A program made the translations under genes and the position numbers. From Acidobacteriota bacterium (GTDB lineage Bacteria; Acidobacteriota; Blastocatellia; RBC074): DNA of 64,000 bases. The stretch is from NCBI GenBank assembly GCA_019639255.1, contig JAHBSF010000001.1, forward strand, positions 123,282-187,281. The letters are read 5' to 3'. The notes under the pieces are model-generated. The model had not been told where the DNA came from and did not search any database. It saw only the letters and a program-made list of their open reading frames with translations. Each line of letters opens with the position of its first letter. Positions within the stretch are counted from its first letter, which is position 1. Positions 27,918 to 36,315 of this stretch are shown in pieces.

Positions 27918-29339
27918 ATGATTGGATCAATCGTTAACCACCCACTGTTCGGACGCGGACTTGTGACGGAGCTGCGCAAGGCGCGGCGCGATGCGGCTGT
28001 GCACTTCGACAACGGCATCCGCGCAGTCGTTCCGGTCAGTATTCTGTCGGTGCTGAGGCCGGGCGAAGAACTCGCCCCCAGCCCGCAGCCCGCAGCCCCG
28101 ATTCCACCGAGGACGCCCGAGCAGGAATCCCGCTTTGCGGCGCGGCGGACCATCGAGGCGCTGCGCTACGGGATAGTGCCGCATCAGCGCATCCGCGATC
28201 TGAGCGCGGGGCTCGAAGCCGAGCGCACGAGCCTGGAACGGGCGTTTGAAGAGGTCGAGCGTTCGGGCGGCGAGGTGCGGGTTATCCTCGGCGAGTACGG
28301 GGCGGGCAAGAGCCATTTCTTCGAACTTGCGGCGCAGGAGGCGCTGTCGCACAACTTTCTGGTAGCGACCACGAACCTCGACTTGCGCGAAGTGCCGCCG
28401 AATCGGCCGCAGCGGATTTACAACGCACTGATACGCAATCTGCGGTATCCGGATGCACACGGGGCGGAGGAAGGCGGATCTCTCGCAATGCTGTTTGATC
28501 GCGTGCTCGGCCGGCCGGCGGTTTACGCGCAGGTCATAGAGCGTCTTGGCGGAAGCATTTTCCATTCAGCGCTTCACAACTACGAATTGATGCGCAGCGA
28601 GCCGGGCGAAGCGCTGGATCTGTTGTTGGACTGGATTGCGGGCGAGAAGGTTTTCATCACCGCCGTGCGCGCCGCCGCCGCCGCGCCGCACAAGGAATTT
28701 CCGATCCGCGCACTGTCGCAGATGACGACGGCGGCGGACCAGTACTGCCACCTGCTGAGCGGGTGGGGCTGGATCGCACGGCAGGCGGGATACGCCGGGC
28801 TGGCGGTGCTGCTCGATGAATCCGAGCATTACAGCCTGCTCAACGTTCGGGGGCAGGAGCGCGCCGACAATTTTTTCAAAGGATTGATCTATACGGCTCT
28901 TGCGGCGCGCCCGGATTGCCGCATCAAGGCCGGGCAACTGGCGCATCATCATCTGCACGCGCACAGCTTTCTGGCCGCCGAGCGCAGCGATCTGCTGGTG
29001 ATGTTTGCCGTCACGCCTTCGGCGAGCACATTCGATTACCGGCGCTGGCTCGATGATGACCAGATAGTACCGCTGCAGCACAAACTCTCAGCCGGAGCGC
29101 TCACCGATCTGCTCGGTCGGTTGCAGGCGATGCACGAGCAGGCTTATGGGTATGAGCGCCGGGTTGGGATAGAGGAGATTTCTTCGGGGCTGCGCGCCTG
29201 TCTCGACGGCGAGTTGATCAATCTGCGGCAGACGATCCGGCTGGCGACGCAGATCTACGATCTGTGCTACGCCCACCCCGATTATCCGGCCCTACACGCG
29301 ATCGCCGAACTGCGTGGTGCGATGTTCGGGGAAACCTGA
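27918..29339 (+). CDS. BrxC/BrxD-type ATPase 2 with N-terminal SH3/Tudor-like domain
   Basis: The start is placed at ATG 27918 (MIGSIVNHPLFGRG), giving 473 aa; an earlier in-frame start adds 14 residues from the palindrome region. Residues 1-40 (VNHPLFGRGLVTELRKARRDAAVHFDNGIRAVVP) resemble the small beta-barrel at the C-terminus of UvrD/PcrA helicases. Walker A is GEYGAGKSHFF and Walker B is AGLAVLLDESEH. HLHAHSFLAAERSDLLVMFAVTPS is a family segment. It differs greatly from ATPase 1, so the pair is not a recent duplication; a hetero-oligomer is possible. It ends 13 bases before the helicase start. Confidence 0.8.
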   Translation: MIGSIVNHPLFGRGLVTELRKARRDAAVHFDNGIRAVVPVSILSVLRPGEELAPSPQPAAPIPPRTPEQESRFAARRTIEALRYGIVPHQRIRDLSAGLEAERTSLERAFEEVERSGGEVRVILGEYGAGKSHFFELAAQEALSHNFLVATTNLDLREVPPNRPQRIYNALIRNLRYPDAHGAEEGGSLAMLFDRVLGRPAVYAQVIERLGGSIFHSALHNYELMRSEPGEALDLLLDWIAGEKVFITAVRAAAAAPHKEFPIRALSQMTTAADQYCHLLSGWGWIARQAGYAGLAVLLDESEHYSLLNVRGQERADNFFKGLIYTALAARPDCRIKAGQLAHHHLHAHSFLAAERSDLLVMFAVTPSASTFDYRRWLDDDQIVPLQHKLSAGALTDLLGRLQAMHEQAYGYERRVGIEEISSGLRACLDGELINLRQTIRLATQIYDLCYAHPDYPALHAIAELRGAMFGET

Positions 29340-29352
29340 GCAGGGTTGTGCG

Positions 29353-31425
29353 ATGAAGGATCGAGAGGAGCGCCAGCGCCGGTTGAAGGATCGGCTGACG
29401 CATACGTGGGACGCCTTTTTCACTCAATTCGGGCGTTTCACCGAAATCCAGTTGCAATCGAGCGATGCGCTACTGGACGGAGCCAACTGCGTGCTGGCGT
29501 CTGCGACCGCGAGCGGGAAGACGCAGGCCGCGCTTGCGCCGCTGCTCGAACTCTACCTACAGAACCGGAAACCGCCCGCCCGACTCTCTATCCTTTACCT
29601 TGTCCCTACGCGTGCGCTGGCGCGCGATCTGGCGAACCGCCTCGCGCCGCCGATGGAGCGGCTGGCCGTCGCGATGCGCGTCAAAACGGGCGATGAACCG
29701 GCCCTGAAGTCCGGGCATACGCCGGAATTGCTGCTGACTACGCCGGAATCCCTCGATTCACTGCTCGCCAATTCGCCGCGTTCGCTCAGGGATGTGCGAT
29801 ACGTCGTCATCGATGAATTTCATCTCTTCGACGGCACGGCGCGCGGCGATCAGTTGAGAATCCTGCTCAACCGGCTACGGCGCCTCAAACGATACGCACT
29901 CGAACGCGGCGACATCGAGCGTGAGATGATTCAGTACTGTGCGCTTTCGGCGACTATTCCGGCGCCGGCCGAAGCCGCAGGTAGATACTTCCCGAATCCG
30001 GTCGTCATCGAAGTCGCCGGGCAGCGGGCGATCGACGCCGAACTGATCGAGATCGGAGAGGATGAAGGGCTCGATCGCTGCATCGATGCCTTGAGGCGAC
30101 GGGGTGGAAAAAAAGCGCTGGCCTTTTGCGCGAGCCGCGCCGAGTGCGAGGATCGGGCCTATCAATTGCGGGCCGGTTCCCCGTTCGGCGACAACGTATT
30201 CGTTCATCATGCGGGTTTGACCGCCACGGTCCGGCGCAGCGTCGAGAAGCGTTTTGCGCACGCCGAAGCCGCGCTGTGTTTCGCCACCTCGACGCTCGAA
30301 CTGGGCATCGACATCGGCGATGTAGATATGGTGATTCTCATCGGGCCGCCTGATGACCAACGAGCTTTTTTGCAGCGCATAGGGCGCGGCAACCGTCGTT
30401 CGGCGCATACAACGGTCGTTTGTTGCGCGAGGGATGATCTCGAGTACGCACTGTTTCAGATTTTTCTGCGCTCCGGCTCCAATATCGAGGCCGCCGAGCC
30501 CTACTTTTTTCGCCCCTCGGTCGTCGTTCAACAACTCTGCTCCTACATCAAACAAACGCGCTTTGGCGAGATCAACCCTGCGAGCGCCTTTGAACTGTTC
30601 GCCGGGACTGACGGCGCGCCTCTTTTACCCCGGGCGGTTTATGATCGGATAGTCGAACACCTGACGACGAAGGGGTATTTTGCTGCGACGCCGGGCGGGG
30701 TGCTGCGGCCGGGGCCGGTTTGGCGCGAACTCTACGAGCAGCGGGCAATTTACACGAATCTGTTCGATGTCGGGTTGAGCCGTGTGCAGGTGTTCGCAGA
30801 AGAAACGGGAAGGAAAATCGGGGAAATCGAGCGCTCGGCGCCGGCGGGGAAAGAGTTTCTTTTCGGCGGCCAAGCGCGCCGCGTAGTCCGATCGGCGGGC
30901 AGAAAACTGACGGTTCGAGCAACCGAATCCACGGTTATAAACGCTGCGCCTCGCGGTTACGCGCCGCAGCGGAGGTTGTCGGCGGCGCTTGCACGCGCTG
31001 TAGCCGAGGAACTCGGGATGCCGCAGCCCGCCGATCCGTCAACGCTTTGCATGTTCATAGGGAGCGATGAGGCCGAAGACGGCGAAGCCGCAGCGACGGA
31101 GAAAACCTGGCTGTTTCATTACGCCGGCCGGCCTGCCGGTTTAATCCTGGGTGATTTGCTGGAATCGCGTTTTCGTACAGGCATGGAAATCTGCGATGAT
31201 CTTTGCGTCGTCGTCAGGGGGAAGATTCCTCCCGGATCGCTCGATTTCACCGCCGAGCAGGTGCGGGCGATACTCGGCCGCCGCTGGCGGCAACTGGAGG
31301 GATCGTATGCGCTCGGACGTTTTCAAAGCATGCTTCCCATGGATGTCCGGCGGGCAATCGTGATCGAGGCGTTCGATCCCGAGGGATTCTGCCGGGCGTT
31401 CGCCGGGCGCCGCCTCGCCGAATGA
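29353..31425 (+). CDS. Lhr/BrxHI-like DEAD-family helicase
   Basis: A 690-aa superfamily 2 helicase. Motif I is ASATASGKTQ, motif II VIDEFHLFDG (DEFH box), motif III SAT and motif V FATSTLELGID. Motif VI is LQRIGRGNRR. The long C-terminal region is like Lhr-type helicases, including BrxHI of type 2 BREX. It uses ATP to translocate on or unwind nucleic acid. The ATG at 29353 (MKDREERQRRLKDRL) is preferred to 29314, which lies inside the previous gene. In type 2 BREX the same two families (brxD, brxHI) are neighbours, which supports the module reading; PglX and PglZ are absent here. Confidence 0.88.
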   Translation: MKDREERQRRLKDRLTHTWDAFFTQFGRFTEIQLQSSDALLDGANCVLASATASGKTQAALAPLLELYLQNRKPPARLSILYLVPTRALARDLANRLAPPMERLAVAMRVKTGDEPALKSGHTPELLLTTPESLDSLLANSPRSLRDVRYVVIDEFHLFDGTARGDQLRILLNRLRRLKRYALERGDIEREMIQYCALSATIPAPAEAAGRYFPNPVVIEVAGQRAIDAELIEIGEDEGLDRCIDALRRRGGKKALAFCASRAECEDRAYQLRAGSPFGDNVFVHHAGLTATVRRSVEKRFAHAEAALCFATSTLELGIDIGDVDMVILIGPPDDQRAFLQRIGRGNRRSAHTTVVCCARDDLEYALFQIFLRSGSNIEAAEPYFFRPSVVVQQLCSYIKQTRFGEINPASAFELFAGTDGAPLLPRAVYDRIVEHLTTKGYFAATPGGVLRPGPVWRELYEQRAIYTNLFDVGLSRVQVFAEETGRKIGEIERSAPAGKEFLFGGQARRVVRSAGRKLTVRATESTVINAAPRGYAPQRRLSAALARAVAEELGMPQPADPSTLCMFIGSDEAEDGEAAATEKTWLFHYAGRPAGLILGDLLESRFRTGMEICDDLCVVVRGKIPPGSLDFTAEQVRAILGRRWRQLEGSYALGRFQSMLPMDVRRAIVIEAFDPEGFCRAFAGRRLAE

Positions 31426-31462
31426 ATGCCGAATCAAATCAAACCATACGACATCGGGACAT

Positions 31463-31605
31463 AAAAGAGAGATAACGGAACAAACGAAATAAAACGAAAA
31501 TTACCAAAAAGTTCAATATTTTCGTCTGTTCCGTCTATTTTCGTTTGTTCTGTTATCTCTCTTTCCTCCTGAACGGAACAAACGAAATAAAACGAAAATT
31601 GCGGA
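31463..31605. repeat. Family A palindrome, copy 7 plus an extra left arm
   Basis: A full hairpin at 31463-31568 (GATAACGGAACAAACGAAA / TTTCGTTTGTTCTGTTATC) is followed at 31572-31605 by a second, solitary left arm, ACGGAACAAACGAAATAAAA. The outer segment AAATCAAACCATACGACATC lies at about 31436-31455. It separates the helicase module from the CocE-like gene. Confidence 0.9.
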
Positions 31606-31618
31606 AGAAGAGAGAGTG

Positions 31619-33511
31619 ATGGAATACACGAAGAAAATCTTGCAGTTGGTTCTTGCCGTCGTTGTCGGTTTGAGTCTTTATGCTCTGTTGCCCGCATCGC
31701 CGGCGCAAAGTCAAACCCCCGACGTAAAAAGCCGCTATGCGAAATCGGAGCATCGGATTCCGATGCGCGACGGCCGGAAACTTCACACCGTAGTTTATAC
31801 GCCCCTCGATCAGTCGCAGAAATATCCCGTCCTTCTGACCCGCACTCCCTACGGTTCCGGACCCTACGGCGCCGTTATGCGCCCCGTGCTCGGCCCCTCG
31901 CCGCAGTTTACCGAAGAGGGTTTCATATTCGTTTATCAGGACGTGCGCGGCACGTTTCTTTCAGAAGGGGATTTTGAAGATGTACGCCCGCACATTGCGA
32001 ACAGGAAAAGCAGGAACGAAGTCGATGAATCGAGCGATACTTACGACACAATCGATTGGCTTGTAAAAAACATTCCCAACAACAACGGGCGCGCCGGCGT
32101 GTGGGGCATATCCTATCCGGGCTTCTACGCTACGATGTCGCTTATAGATTCGCATCCCGCGCTGCGCGCCGTATCGCCGCAGGCGCCCGTAACGGACTGG
32201 TTTCTGGGCGACGACGATCATCACAACGGAGCGTTTTTCGTATTCGATGCGTTCGGCTTCAACATGTTTTTCGGCATGCCCCGGCCCGCGCCCACGATGA
32301 ACCAGTTCAAATCCTTTGATTACGGAACCCCGGACGCTTATCAGTTCTTCCTCGATCTGGGTCCCATTGCCAACGCGCAGAAGAATTATTTCAAGGGCGG
32401 CAACAAGTACTGGAACGATGTGACTACGCACGGAACGTATGATGAATTCTGGCAATCGCGCACGCCGCTGCCGCATCTGACAAATGTCAAACCCGCAGTT
32501 CTGGTCACAGGCGGGTGGTTCGACGCCGAAAACCTTTGGGGCGCGCTCAATACTTACGCTGCGATCGAACGGGCGAATCCCGGCGTAAAAAACTCGATTG
32601 TGATGGGACCGTGGGCGCACGGCAGTTGGGCGCGCGGCGCGGGCGATTCACTCGGTAATATTCGCTTCAATGTTCGCACGGCGGAAAACTACCGCGCGGA
32701 AATCGAGTTTCCGTTTTTCAATTTCTACCTGAAAGACAAGGGGCGCGCCCCTTCGGCCGAAGCCACAGTATTCCGGACGGGCGGAAACAAATGGGAGACA
32801 TTCGATCAATGGCCGCCGGAGGATCTCGAATCGCGCAACCTGTATCTTCACGCGGGCGGCAAACTGTCTTTCACATCGCCTGCTGCTGCCGATGAAAACA
32901 ACGCTTACGACGAATACATCAGCGACCCTGCGCGGCCCGTACCCTACACCGCGGAGATTACAAACAACCGCGGCACGGGTTATATGATCGAGGATCAGCG
33001 ATTCGCCGCGCGCCGCCCCGACGTGCTCGTATACAGTTCGGATGAGTTGACCGAGGACATAACGTTGGCGGGCCCGGTCATCGCCGATCTGTTCGTATCC
33101 ACTACGGGTACGGACGCCGATTTCATCGTCAAGCTGATAGACGTTTATCCGAACAACGCGCCGAACGATTCGCCGTTGGGCGCGGGAGTGAAGATGGGCG
33201 GGTTTCAGATGCTCGTGCGCGCGGAAGTGATGCGCGGCAAGTTCCGGCGCAGTATGACCTCGCCCGAACCCTTCGCACCGAACCTGCCGGATGAGGTGAA
33301 ATATACGCTTCAGGACGTGCTGCATACTTTTCGCAAAGGACACCGCATCATGGTGCAGGTGCAGAGCACGTGGTTTCCTCTGGTAGACCGCAATCCCCAG
33401 AAATTCGTAGATATTTACCACGCTTCGGCCGAAGATTTTCAGCGTGCGACGCATCGCGTTCACCGCTCATCGCGCCTTGGTTCGCACCTTAAGGTGGGGG
33501 TTCTCAAATAG
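31619..33511 (+). CDS. Exported CocE/NonD-family (X-Pro dipeptidyl-peptidase-like) hydrolase
   Basis: A 630-aa protein with a signal anchor (LQLVLAVVVGLSLYALLPAS). The catalytic Ser lies in GISYPGFY (about Ser165), and GPWAHGSWARG contains the probable His. The C-terminal galactose-binding-like beta-sandwich of the family is present. DVRGTFLSEGDF is a conserved family element. Members cleave X-Pro peptides, esters or glutaryl/cephalosporin amides. GTG three bases upstream is an alternative start. The oxidase gene follows after 5 bases, implying one operon. Confidence 0.9.
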   Translation: MEYTKKILQLVLAVVVGLSLYALLPASPAQSQTPDVKSRYAKSEHRIPMRDGRKLHTVVYTPLDQSQKYPVLLTRTPYGSGPYGAVMRPVLGPSPQFTEEGFIFVYQDVRGTFLSEGDFEDVRPHIANRKSRNEVDESSDTYDTIDWLVKNIPNNNGRAGVWGISYPGFYATMSLIDSHPALRAVSPQAPVTDWFLGDDDHHNGAFFVFDAFGFNMFFGMPRPAPTMNQFKSFDYGTPDAYQFFLDLGPIANAQKNYFKGGNKYWNDVTTHGTYDEFWQSRTPLPHLTNVKPAVLVTGGWFDAENLWGALNTYAAIERANPGVKNSIVMGPWAHGSWARGAGDSLGNIRFNVRTAENYRAEIEFPFFNFYLKDKGRAPSAEATVFRTGGNKWETFDQWPPEDLESRNLYLHAGGKLSFTSPAAADENNAYDEYISDPARPVPYTAEITNNRGTGYMIEDQRFAARRPDVLVYSSDELTEDITLAGPVIADLFVSTTGTDADFIVKLIDVYPNNAPNDSPLGAGVKMGGFQMLVRAEVMRGKFRRSMTSPEPFAPNLPDEVKYTLQDVLHTFRKGHRIMVQVQSTWFPLVDRNPQKFVDIYHASAEDFQRATHRVHRSSRLGSHLKVGVLK

Positions 33512-33516
33512 TTTCG

Positions 33517-34644
33517 ATGCGCGATCCTGTTGACGTAATCATCATCGGACTCGGCGCGATGGGGAGCGCGGCGGCGTATCACCTGGCCCGGCGCGGACAG
33601 CGCGTGCTTGGCATTGACCGGTTCGCTCCGCCGCACGCCTTCGGATCGTCTCACGGCGGAAGCCGGATCATCCGCACCGCGTACTTTGAAGATCCCTGTT
33701 ATGTTCCGCTTGCGCGTCGCGCTTTTGATTTGTGGCTCGAACTCGAAGCCGCGTCTGATGATCGCCTGTTTGAGCGAACGGGTTGCATCAACATCGGTGC
33801 AGAGGATAGCGCAGTAGTAGCGGGAGCTTTGACGAGCGCGCTGCAACACGACATAGCCCACGAAATGCTCGATGCCGCTGAACTCAGGCGGCGATTCCCT
33901 GTCTTCAATATCGATGATGAAACCGTAGCGCTGCTTGAGCCGGGTGCGGGCGTGCTGTTTCCCGAACGTTGTATCGATGCGCATCTGAAGGGGGCGCAGG
34001 CGGCGGGGGCTGAATGCGTATTCAACGATACGGTGACGGCGTGGGAGCCGGACTCCGACGGAGTTTGTGTAAAAACGGCGAAGTCGGAATACAGGGCGGG
34101 AAGGTTGATCGTTGCTGCGGGTGCGTGGACGGGAAATGTAATTCAGAATTTGCCGCTTCGGGTCGAGCGTCAGGTGGTTTGCTGGTTTTCTCCCGACGAT
34201 CCTGCAGACAGGTTCGCCCCGTCGCGGTTGCCCGCCTGGGTATGGGAGCACGATCCCGGGCATTTCATTTACGGGTTCCCGGATTTCGGCGAGGGTGCTA
34301 AATTCGCCCGTCATCACGACGGTAAGTTCGTCGATCCCGACGCCGTCGATAGGGATGCCGCACCCGAAGAAATCGATGATTTCGCGCGTCTGGCGCGGGC
34401 GTATGTACGCGGCCTGGCCGCGCGTCCGCACGCTTCATCGGTCTGTCTTTACTCGAACACGCCGGATTTTCATTTCCTCATAGACGAACATCCCCACTAT
34501 CCGCAGGTGATTGTCGCAAGCCCGTGTTCCGGCCACGGCTTCAAGTTTGCGAGCGCCATAGGCGAAAGCCTCGCTGCCTGGATCGTAGACGGTGCTCCGG
34601 TGATCGATATGGGCGCATTCAGATTCCAGGGGGGAGAAAGATAA
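33517..34644 (+). CDS. Sarcosine/N-methyl-amino-acid oxidase-like flavoprotein
   Basis: A 375-aa monomeric sarcosine-oxidase/SolA-family protein: dinucleotide-binding IIIGLGAMGSAAAYHLA, then GSSHGGSRIIRTAYFED and the FAD-binding region VAAGAWTGN. SPCSGHGFKF near residue 337 supplies the Cys that covalently holds FAD in this family. It oxidises N-methyl or secondary amino acids to the aldehyde plus H2O2. Its TAA stop is supplied by the palindrome (AGATAACGG reads AGA TAA). Substrate specificity is unknown. Confidence 0.9.
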   Translation: MRDPVDVIIIGLGAMGSAAAYHLARRGQRVLGIDRFAPPHAFGSSHGGSRIIRTAYFEDPCYVPLARRAFDLWLELEAASDDRLFERTGCINIGAEDSAVVAGALTSALQHDIAHEMLDAAELRRRFPVFNIDDETVALLEPGAGVLFPERCIDAHLKGAQAAGAECVFNDTVTAWEPDSDGVCVKTAKSEYRAGRLIVAAGAWTGNVIQNLPLRVERQVVCWFSPDDPADRFAPSRLPAWVWEHDPGHFIYGFPDFGEGAKFARHHDGKFVDPDAVDRDAAPEEIDDFARLARAYVRGLAARPHASSVCLYSNTPDFHFLIDEHPHYPQVIVASPCSGHGFKFASAIGESLAAWIVDGAPVIDMGAFRFQGGER

Positions 34645-34733
34645 CGGAACAAACGAAAATAGACGAAACAGACGGAAATGCACAGCTTTTCGGTAATTTT
34701 CGTTTAATTTCGTATGTTCCGTTATCTCTCTTG
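34635..34733. repeat. Family A palindrome, copy 8 (donates stop codon)
   Basis: Arms GATAACGGAACAAACGAAA / TTTCGTATGTTCCGTTATC. The left end overlaps the last two codons of the oxidase gene. Confidence 0.93.
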
Positions 34734-34841
34734 TCTCCGGATATCCGAAGCATCGATTCACCAGGATCGATGGTGCAAATATCCCGTAAGTATGTCTCGG
34801 GTTCGGAGTACAATTCGCACGTTCAAGGAAAGGGGTTATAA

Positions 34842-36290
34842 ATGAATTCAACCAAGGATCCGATACTCGACACTTACTTTCGCGTGGGTAAACCCGAGAT
34901 CAACAAACTGATCTCGGCGGCGCTCGCCAAGGGCGCGGAATTCGCCGATGTCTTTTTTGAATACCGCATCACCTCGACGCTTGCGTTCGAGGAAGATCAG
35001 GTCAAGTCGGCGCGGCGCGGCATCATACAGGGCGTAGGCATACGCGCCATCAAGGGCGATCAGGTGGGTTTTGCCTTTTCCGAAGATCTGGCTATGGAGC
35101 CGATGCTTGAAGCAGCCTCGGCAGCAGCAGCGATTGCCGCCGATCCCGGCGCGCGCATCAAGGCCAGGGCCATCGCTCCGGTGCGACCGAAAAACCTCTA
35201 CCGCATAGTCGAACCCGCCACGGCTGCCGCGCTTCCGCGCAAACTCGATTACATCAGGGAAGCGAATGAATCGGCGAAGGGCTACAGTTCCAAAATCATC
35301 CGCGTTACGGTCAACTTCAGCGATGAAATCAAACATCTCGCCTATGCAAACAGCGACGGACTTTCCTGGGAAGATTCGCAGCCGATGTTCATCTTCAACG
35401 CCGTATGCATAGCGGAGGACGGCAACAGGCGCGAAACCGGCTACAACTCGGGCGGCGGAAGAATCGGACTCGAATATTTTGCAAGCAAGCGCAAGGCCGC
35501 AGACATTGCGCGCGAATCGGCGCGTCTGGCAGTGCTCAACCTGGACGCCGTAGAGGTAGAGGCCGGGATGCATCCTATCGTGCTCGGCAACGCAGAAAGC
35601 GCGGTGTTGCTGCACGAGGCTGTGGGTCACGGGCTCGAAGCCGATTTCAATTACAAGAAGCTCTCGAATTTTTCGGGCCGCGTGGGTGAACGCGTGGCGT
35701 CGGATCAATGCACGGTAGTGGATGAGGGGTTGTTTGAAAACATGCGCGGCTCGATCAACGTCGATGACGAGGGCAATGCGCCGTCCTCGACCGTGCTGAT
35801 AGAAAACGGCGTCCTGCGCGGCTATATGACCGATCGCATCAGCGCCCTTCAACTCGGCGTCAAACCCTCGGGCAACGGCCGCCGCCAGGCGTACAACTAT
35901 GCGCCGATGCCGAGAATGACCAATACATACCTGCGCGCCGGAAAATACGATCCCGAAGAAATCATCAAATCCGTAGAGCGCGGTATATACGCAAAAAATT
36001 TCATCGGCGGCCAGGTGGACATAACGAAGGGTGATTTCACCTTCAGCGTCTCCGAATGCTACCTGATCGAGAAGGGGCGCGTGACGGCGCCGCTCAAGGG
36101 CGTGACGCTGATCGGCAACGGGCCCGAAGTTATGACGCGGGTGTCGATGGTAGGCAACGATCTGAAGTTTACCGACGGCGGCTGGACGTGCGGTAAAAAC
36201 GGACAGAGCGTGCCGGTCGGAATGGGAACGCCTACTGTAAAGGTTTCGGAGATGACCGTGGGCGGCGCCAAGGTAAACAATGCGGACTGA
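34842..36290 (+). CDS. tldD: TldD metalloprotease subunit
   Basis: A 482-aa protein with the family metal site HEAVGH (His258, Glu259, His263), flanked by LGNAESAVLLHEAVGHGLEADF and GRVGERVASDQCTVVD. TldD forms a heterodimer with TldE and degrades peptides, including maturation of some RiPPs and antitoxin turnover. The tldE gene follows directly, overlapping or 25 bases after the stop depending on start choice. It has a normal family length of about 480 aa. No RiPP precursor was recognised nearby. Confidence 0.93.
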   Translation: MNSTKDPILDTYFRVGKPEINKLISAALAKGAEFADVFFEYRITSTLAFEEDQVKSARRGIIQGVGIRAIKGDQVGFAFSEDLAMEPMLEAASAAAAIAADPGARIKARAIAPVRPKNLYRIVEPATAAALPRKLDYIREANESAKGYSSKIIRVTVNFSDEIKHLAYANSDGLSWEDSQPMFIFNAVCIAEDGNRRETGYNSGGGRIGLEYFASKRKAADIARESARLAVLNLDAVEVEAGMHPIVLGNAESAVLLHEAVGHGLEADFNYKKLSNFSGRVGERVASDQCTVVDEGLFENMRGSINVDDEGNAPSSTVLIENGVLRGYMTDRISALQLGVKPSGNGRRQAYNYAPMPRMTNTYLRAGKYDPEEIIKSVERGIYAKNFIGGQVDITKGDFTFSVSECYLIEKGRVTAPLKGVTLIGNGPEVMTRVSMVGNDLKFTDGGWTCGKNGQSVPVGMGTPTVKVSEMTVGGAKVNNAD

Positions 36291-36315
36291 CGGTTCGGAC
36301 GCAGAGGAGATCACG

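Noticed and set aside
25502..31425. Complete BREX locus
   Set aside because: No PglX methylase, PglZ phosphatase or PglW/BrxL-type gene was seen in the window, only BrxD- and BrxHI-like genes.
34848..36314. 488-residue minus-strand frame opposite tldD
   Set aside because: It is an antisense frame of the TldD gene, whose HEAVGH motif and partner gene are clear.
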